DNA of 64,000 nt from Desulforhabdus amnigena (GCF_027925305.1 NZ_BSDR01000001.1:2321001-2385000); one strand, 5' to 3'. Shown: positions 48,169 to 57,497, counted from the stretch's first letter. Made by a program: numbers and translations. The notes: generated by a model not told the origin, from the letters alone.

Positions 48169-48226
48169 TGCGATGCATGGTGATTACCCTCTTCCCATGA
48201 AGAATCCAAACAGGAGGGATAGCGCC

Positions 48227-48345
48227 ATGATTCGAGTCAAATTCAGCCCCGAGACCATCGAGAATTTGGACTATGAGAGATACCAAACATCCGAGCCCAA
48301 GAGTTCAGCATAAGAGGGAGGTATTGTATACTGCGAACGGTTAAG
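48227..48345 (+). pseudogene. N-terminal remnant of an IS630-type HTH protein
   Basis: An excellent ribosome site (AGGAGGG) precedes MIRVKFSPETIENLDYERYQ, then the natural continuation HPSPRVQHKREVLY appears in a shifted frame, so the intended LDYERYxHPSPRVQ motif of IS630-associated HTH proteins is broken. Everything after it is missing. Confidence 0.55.
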
Positions 48346-48491
48346 ATCTTGATTTTTAGCTGCAATTCTATTGAGAGCCGGCTATTTCTATCGCGGCTGG
48401 AAGCCACTCCTACAGGATCATCAAGAAGTCAGGATCTCATCCGGGCGGAGTATATCTTTTACATTAGTCCGAAAACAGCAAAGGAGAGCGT

Positions 48492-49061
48492 ATGCCCGAT
48501 GAAGACCATACAACATCCAATGAAACTGGTATCGCCGGTCTGCCGAAAAGCTGGGCAGTTGCTGTTCAACTCGTTGGCACTTTTGGCCTTGCCGTTTTTC
48601 TTGTGCTCTATTACGTACTCGTAATGCAGCCCAAGGAGGCCGAACGGTATGAGCAACTCCGCCAATCAGTTGCCTCACTCGGAGAGATTGTTGCTGCCCA
48701 ACAGAGCCTGCTTACTCGTGAACAGGCGTCACAGCTCGAAGATCTTTTTGTGATGGCGATGGCGCATGAGGTGGCTGATGTGATAGCGGGTGAGTTGAGA
48801 GGCAATTCCACCATTGAAGTGTTGGCAAAGAAGATTGAGGATAAGCTAATCTTTCAGACTCGACTCCTTGAAGGACTGAGGCGAAAGGATGGAGGCACAA
48901 TCTCCGAAATGCTGACCCACAAGATACGAAACAGCGCTATTAGCCAAGAGCTCGCGCAAAAAGCAGTGGCGGAGTGGAGAAACGCCGAACCCGAAATGGT
49001 AGCCAATGAGTGCAAAGGTGCATTGAACTTTGCGATCAAACGCGCAGCGATGGCAAAATAA
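48492..49061 (+). CDS. Hypothetical single-pass membrane protein with coiled-coil-like tail
   Basis: 189 residues with AAAGGAG properly spaced from the ATG. One transmembrane helix at about 22-47 (SWAVAVQLVGTFGLAVFLVL), then a Glu/Gln/Lys-rich helical region (KEAERYEQLRQSVASLGEIV ...) and a helical C-terminal domain (EVADVIAGELRGNSTIEVLA ...). Topology is probably N-in with a periplasmic helical domain, or reversed; cannot be set. No family recognised. Phage- or plasmid-like by location, between IS remnants and ftsK. Confidence 0.7.
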   Translation: MPDEDHTTSNETGIAGLPKSWAVAVQLVGTFGLAVFLVLYYVLVMQPKEAERYEQLRQSVASLGEIVAAQQSLLTREQASQLEDLFVMAMAHEVADVIAGELRGNSTIEVLAKKIEDKLIFQTRLLEGLRRKDGGTISEMLTHKIRNSAISQELAQKAVAEWRNAEPEMVANECKGALNFAIKRAAMAK

Positions 49062-49338
49062 CTCCTTTGCTCTACTTACGGCTACACCAACAAACGCCGC
49101 TCCCGCATATCGGGTGATGGGGCAACCGGTACTGGCGGACATTACGCTTGCGACCCGCTGTACCAACGCCAACGGGTCGACCTGGAATGCGCGGACGCTG
49201 GTGAAACGGGTCCGCGAGAGCTACCCACGCACCGCCTTCGCGATTGCCTGGTATTCGAGCGTGGAGGGTGCCAACCCATATGTATTCGCACTGCCGGACG
49301 TGTCGTTCACCATGAAGTTGCTCCATGATCCATTATAA
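49030..49338 (+). CDS. Doubtful ORF overlapping the membrane-protein gene
   Basis: 102 residues in another frame, overlapping the previous gene by 32 bases. The C-terminal half (ITLATRCTNANGSTWNARTL, VKRVRESYPRTAFAIAWYSS) looks protein-like and GC-rich, the N-terminal part less so. It might be a 3' fragment of a deleted gene. No domain recognised. Confidence 0.25.
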   Translation: MRSNAQRWQNNSFALLTATPTNAAPAYRVMGQPVLADITLATRCTNANGSTWNARTLVKRVRESYPRTAFAIAWYSSVEGANPYVFALPDVSFTMKLLHDPL

Positions 49339-49472
49339 TAGACACGCAATAGGCAGGGCACTTCCTTGGCCGGGCCCGCCTCTGTAAATACCGTTGCTTT
49401 ACAGATGCAGGGCCACTATAGTTGGAAGCCTGCTGCAATATTCCATAAAACTATCAAAAGGGAGTGAACGAT

Positions 49473-49628
49473 ATGAGAACACTGCTTGTTGTGATGCTGG
49501 CCCTTCTTCTTACCACCGGCGTGGTGTTTGCCGAAGGAGGGCAAAATCAGGGAACCACTGGATCTGGAACAACCTCGACCGGGTCCACCTCTCAGGGCGC
49601 TGCATCTCAACCGCGTACCGGTCGATAA
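49473..49628 (+). CDS. Small secreted Gly/Ser/Thr-rich peptide
   Basis: 51 residues, with AAGGGAGTGAACGAT upstream of the ATG. A clear signal peptide (RTLLVVMLALLLTTGVVFA, cleavage VFA|E) is followed by about 31 residues of low complexity (GTTGSGTTSTGSTSQGAAS). No Cys, no known family. Exported to the periplasm or outside; function unknown. The remaining 170 bases to ftsK contain only a doubtful reading ending VLRLYAEAHVGDPLAW. Confidence 0.55.
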   Translation: MRTLLVVMLALLLTTGVVFAEGGQNQGTTGSGTTSTGSTSQGAASQPRTGR

Positions 49629-49801
49629 CGCAGGCCATATATTTCTTGCGTGTCTTGCGCATCTTTTGAATGATTGCAGTGGCAGGGATAGGAATCCTTC
49701 TGCCCTGCCATTTTCGGCAAGTTCTCTTTCACAGGCCGTGTTGCGGCTCTATGCCGAAGCGCACGTCGGTGATCCACTTGCCTGGCGAATAAATTGGTAC
49801 G

Positions 49802-52612
49802 GTGATGGATTTCAGTAGGAATTCAGGTAAACAGTGGTGGAGATTGGGCCTGGCATGCGTGATCGCCGCAATGATGCTGGTGCCCTGGTCTCCCTGGGTT
49901 GGGCTGGCGTTGGCGGGATTCGGGCTGGGGATCGGTCTTCCGTTCTGGTTGGGGCGGTCGTGGCGAAATATTCTGGAACCTTTGGGAAGCTGTCTGAAAT
50001 CAGCAAACCTGGTGCCGTCGCGTTTGTTGCACTCGGGCGCTCATTCTCCCTCCTCGAAAAAAGAGGAAGAGAGTGAATCTTTACTTTTGCACGAAGACGG
50101 CACGCAGAGCACCCCGGTCGAAGGTCCCATCGGGCATACACAGGAGGTGTCGGCGGAGGATACATTGTGCCGGCCGTTTGCTTTTCATTCATGGTCGTTA
50201 CAGGCCCGCGCGCGGGAAACGTCGATAGAAGCCACATTGCGTCCGCAAAACAGTTTCCGCCTGGCTACCGACGGTATGGCGGCGGGAGGGGAACACGAGA
50301 AGTCGATCCCACGGGCTGAACCGGAGGAGGTGATTGATCTTCCATCAATATTGGAAAACCTGGAGAAAAGGTATCGAGGCAAAGGGCTTGCCGATCGAAC
50401 ACCGGCGTCCGAACCGCATTCCGCCAAGGGGCCGCCGGTCACGATAGATATCGAGGAGATCCGCCGACGGCTAATGGCGGTCTATGGCGAGAGACTGTCC
50501 GGCAGCACCCGGAAGACCTCTTCTGATACGCCCGAGGAAAGCCTGCGCGGGGCCGGCTCCGGTACCCACAGCGGGCGCGTCGACGCTCCCGCTCCAAAGC
50601 CCGTCATGCCCGCCGGGTCGTCGAGGTTTGCAGGAATGACGGTTGGAGAGGCCGCCAGGGGATGTCGGCCTGCCTGTAATCCGGGCAGTGGTCCGAAACT
50701 GACCATCGATGCCGCCCGTTGCGGTTCACAGGAGAAACTCCCGGGGCGAGTCGTGGAAGGCGCGAAGCCGCTCGTAAAAACAAGGCCACCGCATCCGCCG
50801 GTGGCGCCATCTGACCGAACTCTCCCGGCAAGTGACTCCAGGGTGCCGACGACAGGCGTGTCCAATGGGGGCCTGGTCAGCGCGGTTCCGAGCGGCGAAC
50901 CGGACATCGGCAAGGTGAAGGACTCTTATACCCTTACCCCGGCAAACCCGTACAAGCCGATACTTAAACCGGACGGGCTTCCTTGCCCGGCGGTATCATT
51001 CCAAAACGATGCGCAGAAATTTCCAGCGGATCCACATGCTCTTGACCTCGCGGCGGGCGGGCCTGTGCCGGGAGTGTTGTGCGCACCCCTTGCGGCGGGC
51101 AACCGAGGCAACCCTGTCCAATCTGAATTCCATGACGAGGTGTGCCTGCCGCCTGTTTCGCTGCTTCACCCCGCCGATTTGGCGGTCGCGTCAATGAGTC
51201 AGGACGACCTGATCAACGGCGGCATCCTGATCGAGGAAAAGCTCGCCGAATTCCGCGTCAAGGTGAACGTTCAGGACGCTTATGCCGGCCCCGTCATCAC
51301 ACGTTATGAGGTACAGCCGGCCGTAGGGGTACGCGGCGGGCAGGTGGTGAGCCTGATGAAGGACTTGGCCCGCGTCCTGGGGGTGGCATCCATTCGCGTG
51401 GTCGAAACCATTCCGGGCAAGACATGCATGGGGCTGGAACTGCCCAATCCGCACCGTCAGATGATTCGCCTTTCGGAGGTTTTATCGTCCGAGATTTTCC
51501 AGTCTCATACATCAAAACTGGCCATGGCGCTCGGCAAGGACATCATCGGCGCACCGGTGGTGGCGGATTTGGCCAAGGCGCCGCACATCCTGGTGGCAGG
51601 AACGACCGGTTCGGGCAAATCGGTCGGTGTGAACGCCATGATCCTGTCTCTGTTGTACAGGGCGACACCCGACGAGGTGCGCTTCGTGATGATCGATCCG
51701 AAGATGCTGGAGTTGTCGATCTACGATGGCATCCCTCATCTGCTGGCTCCTGTGGTAACGGACATGAAGCTTGCGGCCAACGCGCTCAGCTGGTGCGTGG
51801 GGGAGATGGAGCGGCGCTATCATCTGATGAGTGGGCTCCGGGTTCGCAATCTGGCGGGCTATAATCAAAAGGTACGCGAAGCCATCGACGCCGGAGAGCC
51901 GCTGGTTGATACTTTCTCCCCGGCTCAGGACGACCCTGCGCCGCTTTCGCCCCTCCCCTACATTGTGGTGGTGGTCGACGAACTCGCCGATCTGATGATG
52001 GTGTCGGGGAAAAAGATCGAGGAATTGATCGCCCGCCTGGCCCAGAAAGCGCGGGCCGCCGGCATCCATCTTATCCTTGCTACGCAGCGTCCTTCGGTCG
52101 ATGTCATTACGGGGCTGATCAAGGCCAACATTCCGACCCGCATCGCTTTTCAGGTTTCGTCCAAGATCGACAGCCGCACCATTCTCGACCAGATGGGCGC
52201 GGAATGCCTGCTGGGACAGGGGGACATGCTCTACCTGCCGCCTGGCACCGGCTATCCGCAGCGCGTGCATGGCGCTTTTGTGGCGGACGATGAGGTGTAT
52301 GCCGTGGCCGAACATCTGAAGCAGTTCGGCGAGCCACACTATGTGGATGGCGTACTCGATGGAATGGCGGATGCCGAGGATGGAGGAACGGAGGTGGATC
52401 GGTTCGGCGACGAGTCTGATCCGCTATACGATGATGCCGTCGCCTTCGTGATCAGCTCCCGCCGCGCATCGATCTCCGCCGTTCAGCGCCAGCTGCGGAT
52501 CGGCTACAACCGCGCCGCCCGGCTTGTCGAGCAGATGGAGGCGTCCGGCCTGGTCAGTCCGATGGAAAGCAATGGCAGTCGGACGGTTTTGGTGCCGGCA
52601 CGGCAAGAGTAA
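49802..52612 (+). CDS. ftsK: FtsK/SpoIIIE-type DNA translocase, short membrane domain
   Basis: 936 residues. Only one or two transmembrane helices are present near the N terminus ([20 protein letters not shown] ... [16 protein letters not shown]), not the four or five usual in FtsK. A long Pro/Ser/Gly-rich linker (~70-470) follows, then the alpha-beta motor with Walker [16 protein letters not shown] (near 600), Walker [13 protein letters not shown], and a C-terminal winged-helix gamma domain ([20 protein letters not shown]) for KOPS reading. It would pump DNA during chromosome or plasmid segregation. The DNA is visibly richer in GC than its neighbours and the motor resembles beta/gammaproteobacterial FtsK, suggesting transfer. 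The start (GTG 49802 or ATG 49805) has a poor ribosome site. Confidence 0.88.
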   Translation: MMDFSRNSGKQWWRLGLACVIAAMMLVPWSPWVGLALAGFGLGIGLPFWLGRSWRNILEPLGSCLKSANLVPSRLLHSGAHSPSSKKEEESESLLLHEDGTQSTPVEGPIGHTQEVSAEDTLCRPFAFHSWSLQARARETSIEATLRPQNSFRLATDGMAAGGEHEKSIPRAEPEEVIDLPSILENLEKRYRGKGLADRTPASEPHSAKGPPVTIDIEEIRRRLMAVYGERLSGSTRKTSSDTPEESLRGAGSGTHSGRVDAPAPKPVMPAGSSRFAGMTVGEAARGCRPACNPGSGPKLTIDAARCGSQEKLPGRVVEGAKPLVKTRPPHPPVAPSDRTLPASDSRVPTTGVSNGGLVSAVPSGEPDIGKVKDSYTLTPANPYKPILKPDGLPCPAVSFQNDAQKFPADPHALDLAAGGPVPGVLCAPLAAGNRGNPVQSEFHDEVCLPPVSLLHPADLAVASMSQDDLINGGILIEEKLAEFRVKVNVQDAYAGPVITRYEVQPAVGVRGGQVVSLMKDLARVLGVASIRVVETIPGKTCMGLELPNPHRQMIRLSEVLSSEIFQSHTSKLAMALGKDIIGAPVVADLAKAPHILVAGTTGSGKSVGVNAMILSLLYRATPDEVRFVMIDPKMLELSIYDGIPHLLAPVVTDMKLAANALSWCVGEMERRYHLMSGLRVRNLAGYNQKVREAIDAGEPLVDTFSPAQDDPAPLSPLPYIVVVVDELADLMMVSGKKIEELIARLAQKARAAGIHLILATQRPSVDVITGLIKANIPTRIAFQVSSKIDSRTILDQMGAECLLGQGDMLYLPPGTGYPQRVHGAFVADDEVYAVAEHLKQFGEPHYVDGVLDGMADAEDGGTEVDRFGDESDPLYDDAVAFVISSRRASISAVQRQLRIGYNRAARLVEQMEASGLVSPMESNGSRTVLVPARQE

Positions 52613-52669
52613 TCCGGTATGGCCAATGCTTTCTCGGACCATTCACCAACGTCCCAGCTTGCGCCTGCG

Positions 52670-52770
52670 CAGAATTTAGAGATTGTCAGGCGCCAATAGC
52701 CGGATATTTTCAAAGACCAAAGGCCCTTCAGATCACCCTCGAACAGATGCAGACGGGAACCGAAGGGCAT
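52670..52770 (-). pseudogene. HigB/RelE-type toxin remnant
   Basis: The reading SRLHLFEGDLKGLWSLKISG, YWRLTISKF matches the core RLHxLxGDLKGxWSVxVxGNWR of HigB toxins. The N-terminal part is absent and the C-terminal part degenerates into ftsK. No HigA antitoxin seen. Non-functional. Confidence 0.6.
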
Positions 52771-52788
52771 TTCTTTTTTCGGTTCCCG
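52754..52788. terminator. Hairpin between convergent ftsK and CNB-domain genes
   Basis: CGGGAACCGAA / TTCGGTTCCCG, 11-bp perfect stem, 13-base loop containing a T-run. It overlaps the toxin remnant. Confidence 0.55.
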
Positions 52789-52849
52789 CCCAAAGATTCA
52801 ACACGACAAATAAATGATCGTACCCACAGGATATATCCGGGAGGTATTT

Positions 52850-53308
52850 CTAGGGGACATCGAACGAATTTACCAACTGCTGCGTGGTTCCTTCCAATCG
52901 CTCAAGAATCAGGTGAGAGACCCTTTGCATCATTTCATAACCAAAAGAATGATCCTTCTTACAGAGATCCATGATGCATTTGCTATCGATCAAGATCGTC
53001 TGTGTCGGTTCCGTAGCTCTGGCCTGGAAGTGCCACTTGTAGGGCGGGAAAAGCCATGACCAGCCGACAACTCCCCCCCCTTCGATGGTGTAGATTGTCA
53101 ATGGGGTTCGATTCGGCAGCGGGAGATCAATGGCAACCTTGCCGCTGCGAATGAGATAAAGCCGGTCAGCCTCTCCACCTTCCTCAAAAATGACACTTCC
53201 GGCCCCGAAGTCTTTTTCAGAAGCACAATTGGCAAGCTTTTCGATGTTTCCAATGTTGAGATCTTTAAAGAGGGGGTGTTCCAACATTTCTCGCAGAAGC
53301 TCCGTCAT
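52850..53308 (-). CDS. Cyclic nucleotide-binding domain protein (CRP-like, no HTH)
   Basis: 152 residues forming one cNMP-binding beta-roll: HPLFKDLNIGNIEKLANCAS, GSVIFEEGGEADRLYLIRSG, then VGWSWLFPPYKWHFQARATE, where the usual phosphate-binding GExAL...RSA cassette is altered (VVGWSWLF). There is no DNA-binding domain after it. It may sense a different ligand, or act as a partner of another protein. Monocistronic, divergent from the cobalamin riboswitch promoter. Confidence 0.85.
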   Translation of the reverse strand: MTELLREMLEHPLFKDLNIGNIEKLANCASEKDFGAGSVIFEEGGEADRLYLIRSGKVAIDLPLPNRTPLTIYTIEGGGVVGWSWLFPPYKWHFQARATEPTQTILIDSKCIMDLCKKDHSFGYEMMQRVSHLILERLEGTTQQLVNSFDVP

Positions 53309-53513
53309 AACCTGTCTCCTCTTTGCAGTTGTGGAATAACTTCAGTCTTGTCTCAGGAATTCAAGGTCGTCCCTAAAATACTTTCCTAACTATTGTCTTA
53401 CGATAATCGCTTAGAGATGAACGCGCAATGGCATGTGAAGCTGAAACAATGAACCAGGGAACTTTGTCGAGGTATTGTCCTGCCTGCTTTTCCATAAGGT
53501 ACATGAATGATTG

Positions 53514-53542
53514 TTGACATATCTGACAGTATCTCGTATAGA
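53514..53542 (+). promoter_or_regulatory. Promoter of the riboswitch-cbiK transcript
   Basis: Perfect TTGACA (53514-53519), 17 bases, TATAGA (53537-53542), placing the transcript start about 15-20 bases before the aptamer. Confidence 0.7.
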
Positions 53543-53562
53543 TGATGCCGTATAAACAATAT

Positions 53563-53730
53563 GGATGTCAGGTGCCGCTTGGTTTAAAAGGGAATCCCGT
53601 GAAATTCGGGAACGGTCCCGCCGCTGTTACCGGGGACGAAATCCGTAGGAGCCACTGTCCGTTCAAAGCGGGATGGGAAGGTTCGGAGAGTAGAATGATC
53701 CGCAAGTCAGAAGACCTGCCTGATGTTGCT
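53563..53730 (+). ncRNA. Cobalamin (AdoCbl) riboswitch 1
   Basis: Conserved blocks in order: TCAGGTGCC, AAAAGGGAATCC..GTGAAATTCGG, ACGGTCCCGCCGCTGT, GCCACTG (B12 box part), GGGATGGGAAGG, GTAGAATGA and AGTCAGAAGACCTGCC. All core B12-riboswitch elements are present. A strong terminator follows, giving transcriptional repression of cbiK when cobalamin is bound. Confidence 0.95.
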
Positions 53731-53791
53731 TTGGAAATCGGTGCGTGGAGATATCCGATGACCTGATCGAGGACTAAGTGAACCAGGGTGC

Positions 53792-53828
53792 AATCCTTAG
53801 AGTATTCAGCTCTAAGGATTTTTTTTTT
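53792..53828 (+). terminator. Riboswitch-controlled terminator before cbiK
   Basis: AATCCTTAGAG / CTCTAAGGATT stem with a seven-base loop and a run of nine Ts; about 50 bases before the cbiK start. Confidence 0.9.
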
Positions 53829-53876
53829 GCCTTGCCGCGCTTGCAATGAACCGAAAACAAAAGGGAGGATTTCGAA

Positions 53877-54758
53877 ATGCTGCAAAAATGGCTGTTTCTA
53901 ATGGGCCTGCTCGTTTTCTTGAGTACTTTGAGTGTCAATGCCTTTGCCGGCCATGGGGAAAAGAGGGCTGAAAAGAAGGCGATTTTGCTGGTAGCCTTTG
54001 GAACAAGCGTACCCGAAGCCCAAAAGGCGTTTGACGTGATTGACGCTGAAGCCAGAAAACGCTTTCCGGGTGTTGAGATCCGATGGGCTTATACATCCGG
54101 TATCATTCGAGCCAAACTGGCCAAGCAGGGCAAGATCATGGATTCCCCCGAAGTGGCTCTGGCAAAGCTCATGAACGAAAATTACACCCATTGCGCCATC
54201 CTTTCCTTGCACACTATTCCCGGAATCGAGTTCCACGATCTCTACCAGAACGCTCATTGCTTCCAGGAGATGTCGGGAGGTTTTGAGAAAATACTAATCG
54301 CACGGCCCCTGCTTTCCTCCAAGGAAGACATGGAAAGAGCGGCAAAAGCCATGATCAAACATATTCCGGCCAGCAGAAAACCGGAAGAAGCGGTTCTTCT
54401 CATGGGCCACGGCAGTGAAAAGCATCCAGCCGACGCCTTGTACCTGGCAATGAACCAAATTTTTCAGGAACTCGATCCCAACGTGTTCGTAGGCACTGTG
54501 GAAGGGTACCCGGCCCTGGATGACCTTTTGCCGAAACTCACTGAACGAAAAGTGAAAAAGGTTTATCTCATGCCGTTTATGCTCGTAGCGGGTGATCATG
54601 CGCGAAACGACATGGCGGGAGACGAGCCGGACAGCTGGAAGTCGGTTCTCACCAAGAACGGCATCGCGAGCGAGGCCGTTTTGAAGGGCACGGCCGAATA
54701 CCCTGAGATTGTCGAGATATGGCTGGATCATCTCGCTGCCGCTTTTGCTCATTTTTGA
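53877..54758 (+). CDS. cbiK: Exported sirohydrochlorin cobaltochelatase CbiK
   Basis: 293 residues, GGGAGGA before the ATG. A signal peptide (WLFLMGLLVFLSTLSVNAFA) precedes the class II chelatase fold: LLVAFGTSVPEAQKAFD, AILSLHTIPGIEFHDL (catalytic His), LLMGHGSEKHPADALY (second His) and MPFMLVAGDHARNDM. It inserts Co(II) into sirohydrochlorin in the anaerobic B12 route. Exported CbiK is known from Desulfovibrio, where a role in periplasmic metal or heme handling rather than B12 synthesis has been proposed. Controlled by cobalamin riboswitch 1. Monocistronic. Confidence 0.94.
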   Translation: MLQKWLFLMGLLVFLSTLSVNAFAGHGEKRAEKKAILLVAFGTSVPEAQKAFDVIDAEARKRFPGVEIRWAYTSGIIRAKLAKQGKIMDSPEVALAKLMNENYTHCAILSLHTIPGIEFHDLYQNAHCFQEMSGGFEKILIARPLLSSKEDMERAAKAMIKHIPASRKPEEAVLLMGHGSEKHPADALYLAMNQIFQELDPNVFVGTVEGYPALDDLLPKLTERKVKKVYLMPFMLVAGDHARNDMAGDEPDSWKSVLTKNGIASEAVLKGTAEYPEIVEIWLDHLAAAFAHF

Positions 54759-54781
54759 AAAGAGGGCTGCGATCCGCTCAA

Positions 54782-54898
54782 GGGAGTTGGCGGATTCCGG
54801 TATCTCGTTATTCACCACGGAGACACGGATGGCACGGAGAAAATTTTGGAATTCCTATGGAATTCCCCTGTGATCTCTGTGCCTTCGTGGTAAGAGGT
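54782..54898 (+). repeat. CACGGAGACACGG repeat, copy 3 (with inverted tail)
   Basis: Begins GGGAGTTGGCGGATTCCGG, runs through CACCACGGAGACACGGATGG, and ends with the inverted TCTCTGTGCCTTCGTGG, making an imperfect palindrome of about 115 bases between cbiK and riboswitch 2. Confidence 0.75.
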
Positions 54899-54936
54899 AC
54901 TAAAAACTCTAACAGCAAAAACTCATTGAACAAGTT

Positions 54937-55086
54937 GCATCGTTTCAAGGGAAGGAAGTGCAAATCTTCCGCCGCCCCGCGACTGTGATCGGGACGAAAA
55001 CCGCATGGTGCCACTGTCATGCCCAGAAGCGTGATGGGAAGGCGCGGTGATTAGGATGAACGTGAGCCAGGAGACCTGAACGATGC
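54937..55086 (+). ncRNA. Cobalamin riboswitch 2
   Basis: P1 pairs GCATCGTT (54937-54944) with AACGATGC (55079-55086). Core blocks CAAGGGAAG, GCCGCCCCGCGACTGTGA, TGGTGCCACTGTC, GATGGGAAGG, TTAGGATGAACG and CAGGAGACCTG are in order. No terminator with a T-tract follows; CCCCGAGGGG-type pairing close to the ribosome site suggests translational control of btuF. Confidence 0.93.
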
Positions 55087-55134
55087 CGGAACTTTTCACC
55101 GAATCCCCGAGGGGGGAAAAGGAAAGCCCCATCC

Positions 55135-56409
55135 ATGTACGTTTTTCCTTCATCCTTTGCACGTATTGTTTTCTGCATCCTTTCGGCTTTTTTTCCTTTC
55201 ATCTCCATCGCGACCTGTGCGGCGATGTTCATGGCCGAAAATACGCTCCCGCAACCTCCCCATCCTTCCGCGCCCATTGCGGAGCATGAAGCTCAAACGG
55301 AGCACGGGCAGGCTGACCTCTTTCCCGGCAAGGCGCGGATTCGATATGCCAAAGGCTTCACCATCGAATACCACAATACGTACAAAAAGATTCAGGTTCT
55401 CTCCCCCTGGCGTGACGCTCAAGTGACTTTCACCTACCTCCTCGTGCCGCACGGCCAAACGCCTCCGACAGCGCCTCCTGAAGCCGTGGTCGTCGAGGTC
55501 CCGGTGCGGCGGGCAGCTCTTACGAGCACAAGCTCCGTGCCGTTCTTCCCTATGCTTCAGATTGAACAGGCATTGGTGGGATTTTCCGGTTGTACACGTG
55601 TCACCACGCCCAAGGTGGTAGAAATGATCCAGCAGGGGCAGGTCACTGAAATCGGCTGCGGAAGCAACGGAATGGACAGAGAACTGAACATGGAGCAGCT
55701 CTTCGCTCTTCAGCCGGACATCGTTATAACCCACGGCACCGGCATTCCCCAGTTTGACAAACATCCCAAACTCATTGAAGCCGGCTTTCGAACGGTCATC
55801 GAAGCCTGTCACATGGAATCTACGCCACTGGGCCGCACCGAGTGGATAAAGTTCATTGCCGCTTTTTTCAACAAAGAGGCGGAAGCCGAGCGCCTCTTCG
55901 ACGAGATAGCAATGCGCTATGAAGATCTGGCGGAAAAGATGGGGACGGTGACGGAACGGCCCACGGTATTGTACGGAATGGTCTACCGTGACTTATGGTA
56001 TGTCGCCGGAGGCAAAAGCTACCACGCAAAATTCATGGCAGATGCGGGGGCGGACTACCTCTGGAGCGACGACACGTCGACGGGAGTCATGCCCATTGGC
56101 ATGGAAACGGTCTTCGATCGCGCCAGGGATGCGGCATTCTGGCTGAATCCGGGGGCCTGCAGCTCATTGGAAGAACTGTCGGGAGCCGACGAGCGTTACG
56201 GTGCATTCCGGGCCTTTCGCACGGGCCATGTGTACAACAACAACGCCAAAATAGGGCCCGGAGGCGGCAACGATTTCTGGGAAACGGGGATGGCCCGGCC
56301 GGACCTCGTACTCGCCGATCTCATCAGCATTTTCCATCCGGATCGACTGCCTTCCCACCAGCGCATTTGGTACCGGCAGCTTCCACTCCACGCGGAGAAA
56401 GAAAACTGA
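55135..56409 (+). CDS. btuF: Corrinoid/iron-chelate ABC transporter substrate-binding protein (BtuF-like)
   Basis: 424 residues, AAAAGGAAAG before the ATG. Signal peptide (FARIVFCILSAFFPFISIAT), a His/Gln-rich mature N terminus, then a class III periplasmic binding fold: LVGFSGCTRVTTPKVVEMI, ITEIGCGSNG-like block, EQLFALQPDIVITHGTGIPQ and a C-terminal lobe with GGKSYHAKFMADAGADYL. It delivers cobalamin, cobinamide or another chelate to BtuCD. The riboswitch supports a corrinoid. Stop TGA overlaps the next ATG. Confidence 0.88.
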   Translation: MYVFPSSFARIVFCILSAFFPFISIATCAAMFMAENTLPQPPHPSAPIAEHEAQTEHGQADLFPGKARIRYAKGFTIEYHNTYKKIQVLSPWRDAQVTFTYLLVPHGQTPPTAPPEAVVVEVPVRRAALTSTSSVPFFPMLQIEQALVGFSGCTRVTTPKVVEMIQQGQVTEIGCGSNGMDRELNMEQLFALQPDIVITHGTGIPQFDKHPKLIEAGFRTVIEACHMESTPLGRTEWIKFIAAFFNKEAEAERLFDEIAMRYEDLAEKMGTVTERPTVLYGMVYRDLWYVAGGKSYHAKFMADAGADYLWSDDTSTGVMPIGMETVFDRARDAAFWLNPGACSSLEELSGADERYGAFRAFRTGHVYNNNAKIGPGGGNDFWETGMARPDLVLADLISIFHPDRLPSHQRIWYRQLPLHAEKEN

Positions 56410-57497
56410 TGCGGAACATTCCCTCTTTTTTTTATGCCGACCCAGCACAAACCCTCTCCCGGAGCAGTACACTTCTCTGGGCGGGACTCATCACCACGCT
56501 GGCGGTCGTCTTCACACTGGAGCTCTCTCTGGGCTCGGTATTGATTCCCTTCAAGAGCGTCATTTCCATTCTGCTCGGGCATGAGGACGCTCCTGCCGGA
56601 TGGCGAAACATCGTCCTGCTCTTCCGCCTGCCGCGAGCGGTCACTGCCGCTCTTGCGGGAGCGGCGTTGGGCATCGCCGGATTGAAAATGCAGACCCTGT
56701 TCCGCAATCCACTGGCAGACCCTTTTGTCCTCGGCATAAGCTCCGGAGCGAGTCTCGGCGTGGCCTTGACCATCATGACCGCCGGGGGGATGGGCTGGAG
56801 CATCCTGGTGGAAAAAACCGGGATCTCGGGGAACTTCTCCCTGATCTTTTCGGCAACGCTTGGCGCCGTTACGGTTCTGAGCATCGTTCTGGGGATTGCA
56901 CGCCAGGTGGAGAGTAACGTGACCCTGCTCATCATCGGACTCATGTTCGGCTACATCAGCGGCTCTCTGGTGAGCATCCTCATGCAGTTCTCCCTCGAAC
57001 AACAGATGCAAAGATACGTGGTCTGGACATTCGGCTCCTTCGGTGGAGTGACATGGAAACAGATCACGGTCTTCGCTCCGACCGTGATCATGGGTCTCGC
57101 ACTGGCCCGGTTCCTTGCAAAACCCCTGAACGCATTTCTCCTGGGGGAAGGCTACGCCCGCAGCATGGGGGTCAATATCCGCGCCACGCGCTTCTGGATC
57201 ATTCTGGGCTCTTCGCTCCTGGCGGGGTCCGTCACGGCCTATTGCGGCCCCATCGGTTTTCTTGGAATAGCGGTCCCTCACCTGTGCCGTCTGCTGCTGA
57301 AGACATCGGACCACCATGTTCTCGTACCCGCCGTAATTCTTCTCGGGGCGACGCTGGCGCTGCTGGCCGACCTCATCGCTCAGCTGCCCGGCACTCAGGT
57401 CGTACTGCCCCTCAACGCGGTGACCGCTCTGATCGGTGCACCGGTCGTCATTGGCGTGATTCTTCGCCGTCGAAATGCCATGGAGGCTGGAACATGA
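56409..57497 (+). CDS. btuC: FecCD/BtuC-family ABC transporter permease
   Basis: 362 residues from an ATG sharing one base with the btuF stop (TGATG). About ten helices; hallmark stretches are RLPRAVTAALAGAALGIAGL, QTLFRNPLADPFVLGISSGA, VMGVNIRATRF-like RSMGVNIRATRFW, YCGPIGFLGIAVPHLCRLL and the ending LPLNAVTALIGAPVVIGVIL. Inner-membrane channel of the uptake system. Overlaps btuD by four bases. Confidence 0.93.
   Translation: MRNIPSFFYADPAQTLSRSSTLLWAGLITTLAVVFTLELSLGSVLIPFKSVISILLGHEDAPAGWRNIVLLFRLPRAVTAALAGAALGIAGLKMQTLFRNPLADPFVLGISSGASLGVALTIMTAGGMGWSILVEKTGISGNFSLIFSATLGAVTVLSIVLGIARQVESNVTLLIIGLMFGYISGSLVSILMQFSLEQQMQRYVVWTFGSFGGVTWKQITVFAPTVIMGLALARFLAKPLNAFLLGEGYARSMGVNIRATRFWIILGSSLLAGSVTAYCGPIGFLGIAVPHLCRLLLKTSDHHVLVPAVILLGATLALLADLIAQLPGTQVVLPLNAVTALIGAPVVIGVILRRRNAMEAGT

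Noticed and set aside
51512-52339. Minus-strand reading of about 275 residues opposite ftsK
   Set aside because: It mirrors the FtsK motor domain in GC-rich DNA, where long antisense readings are common; no domain.
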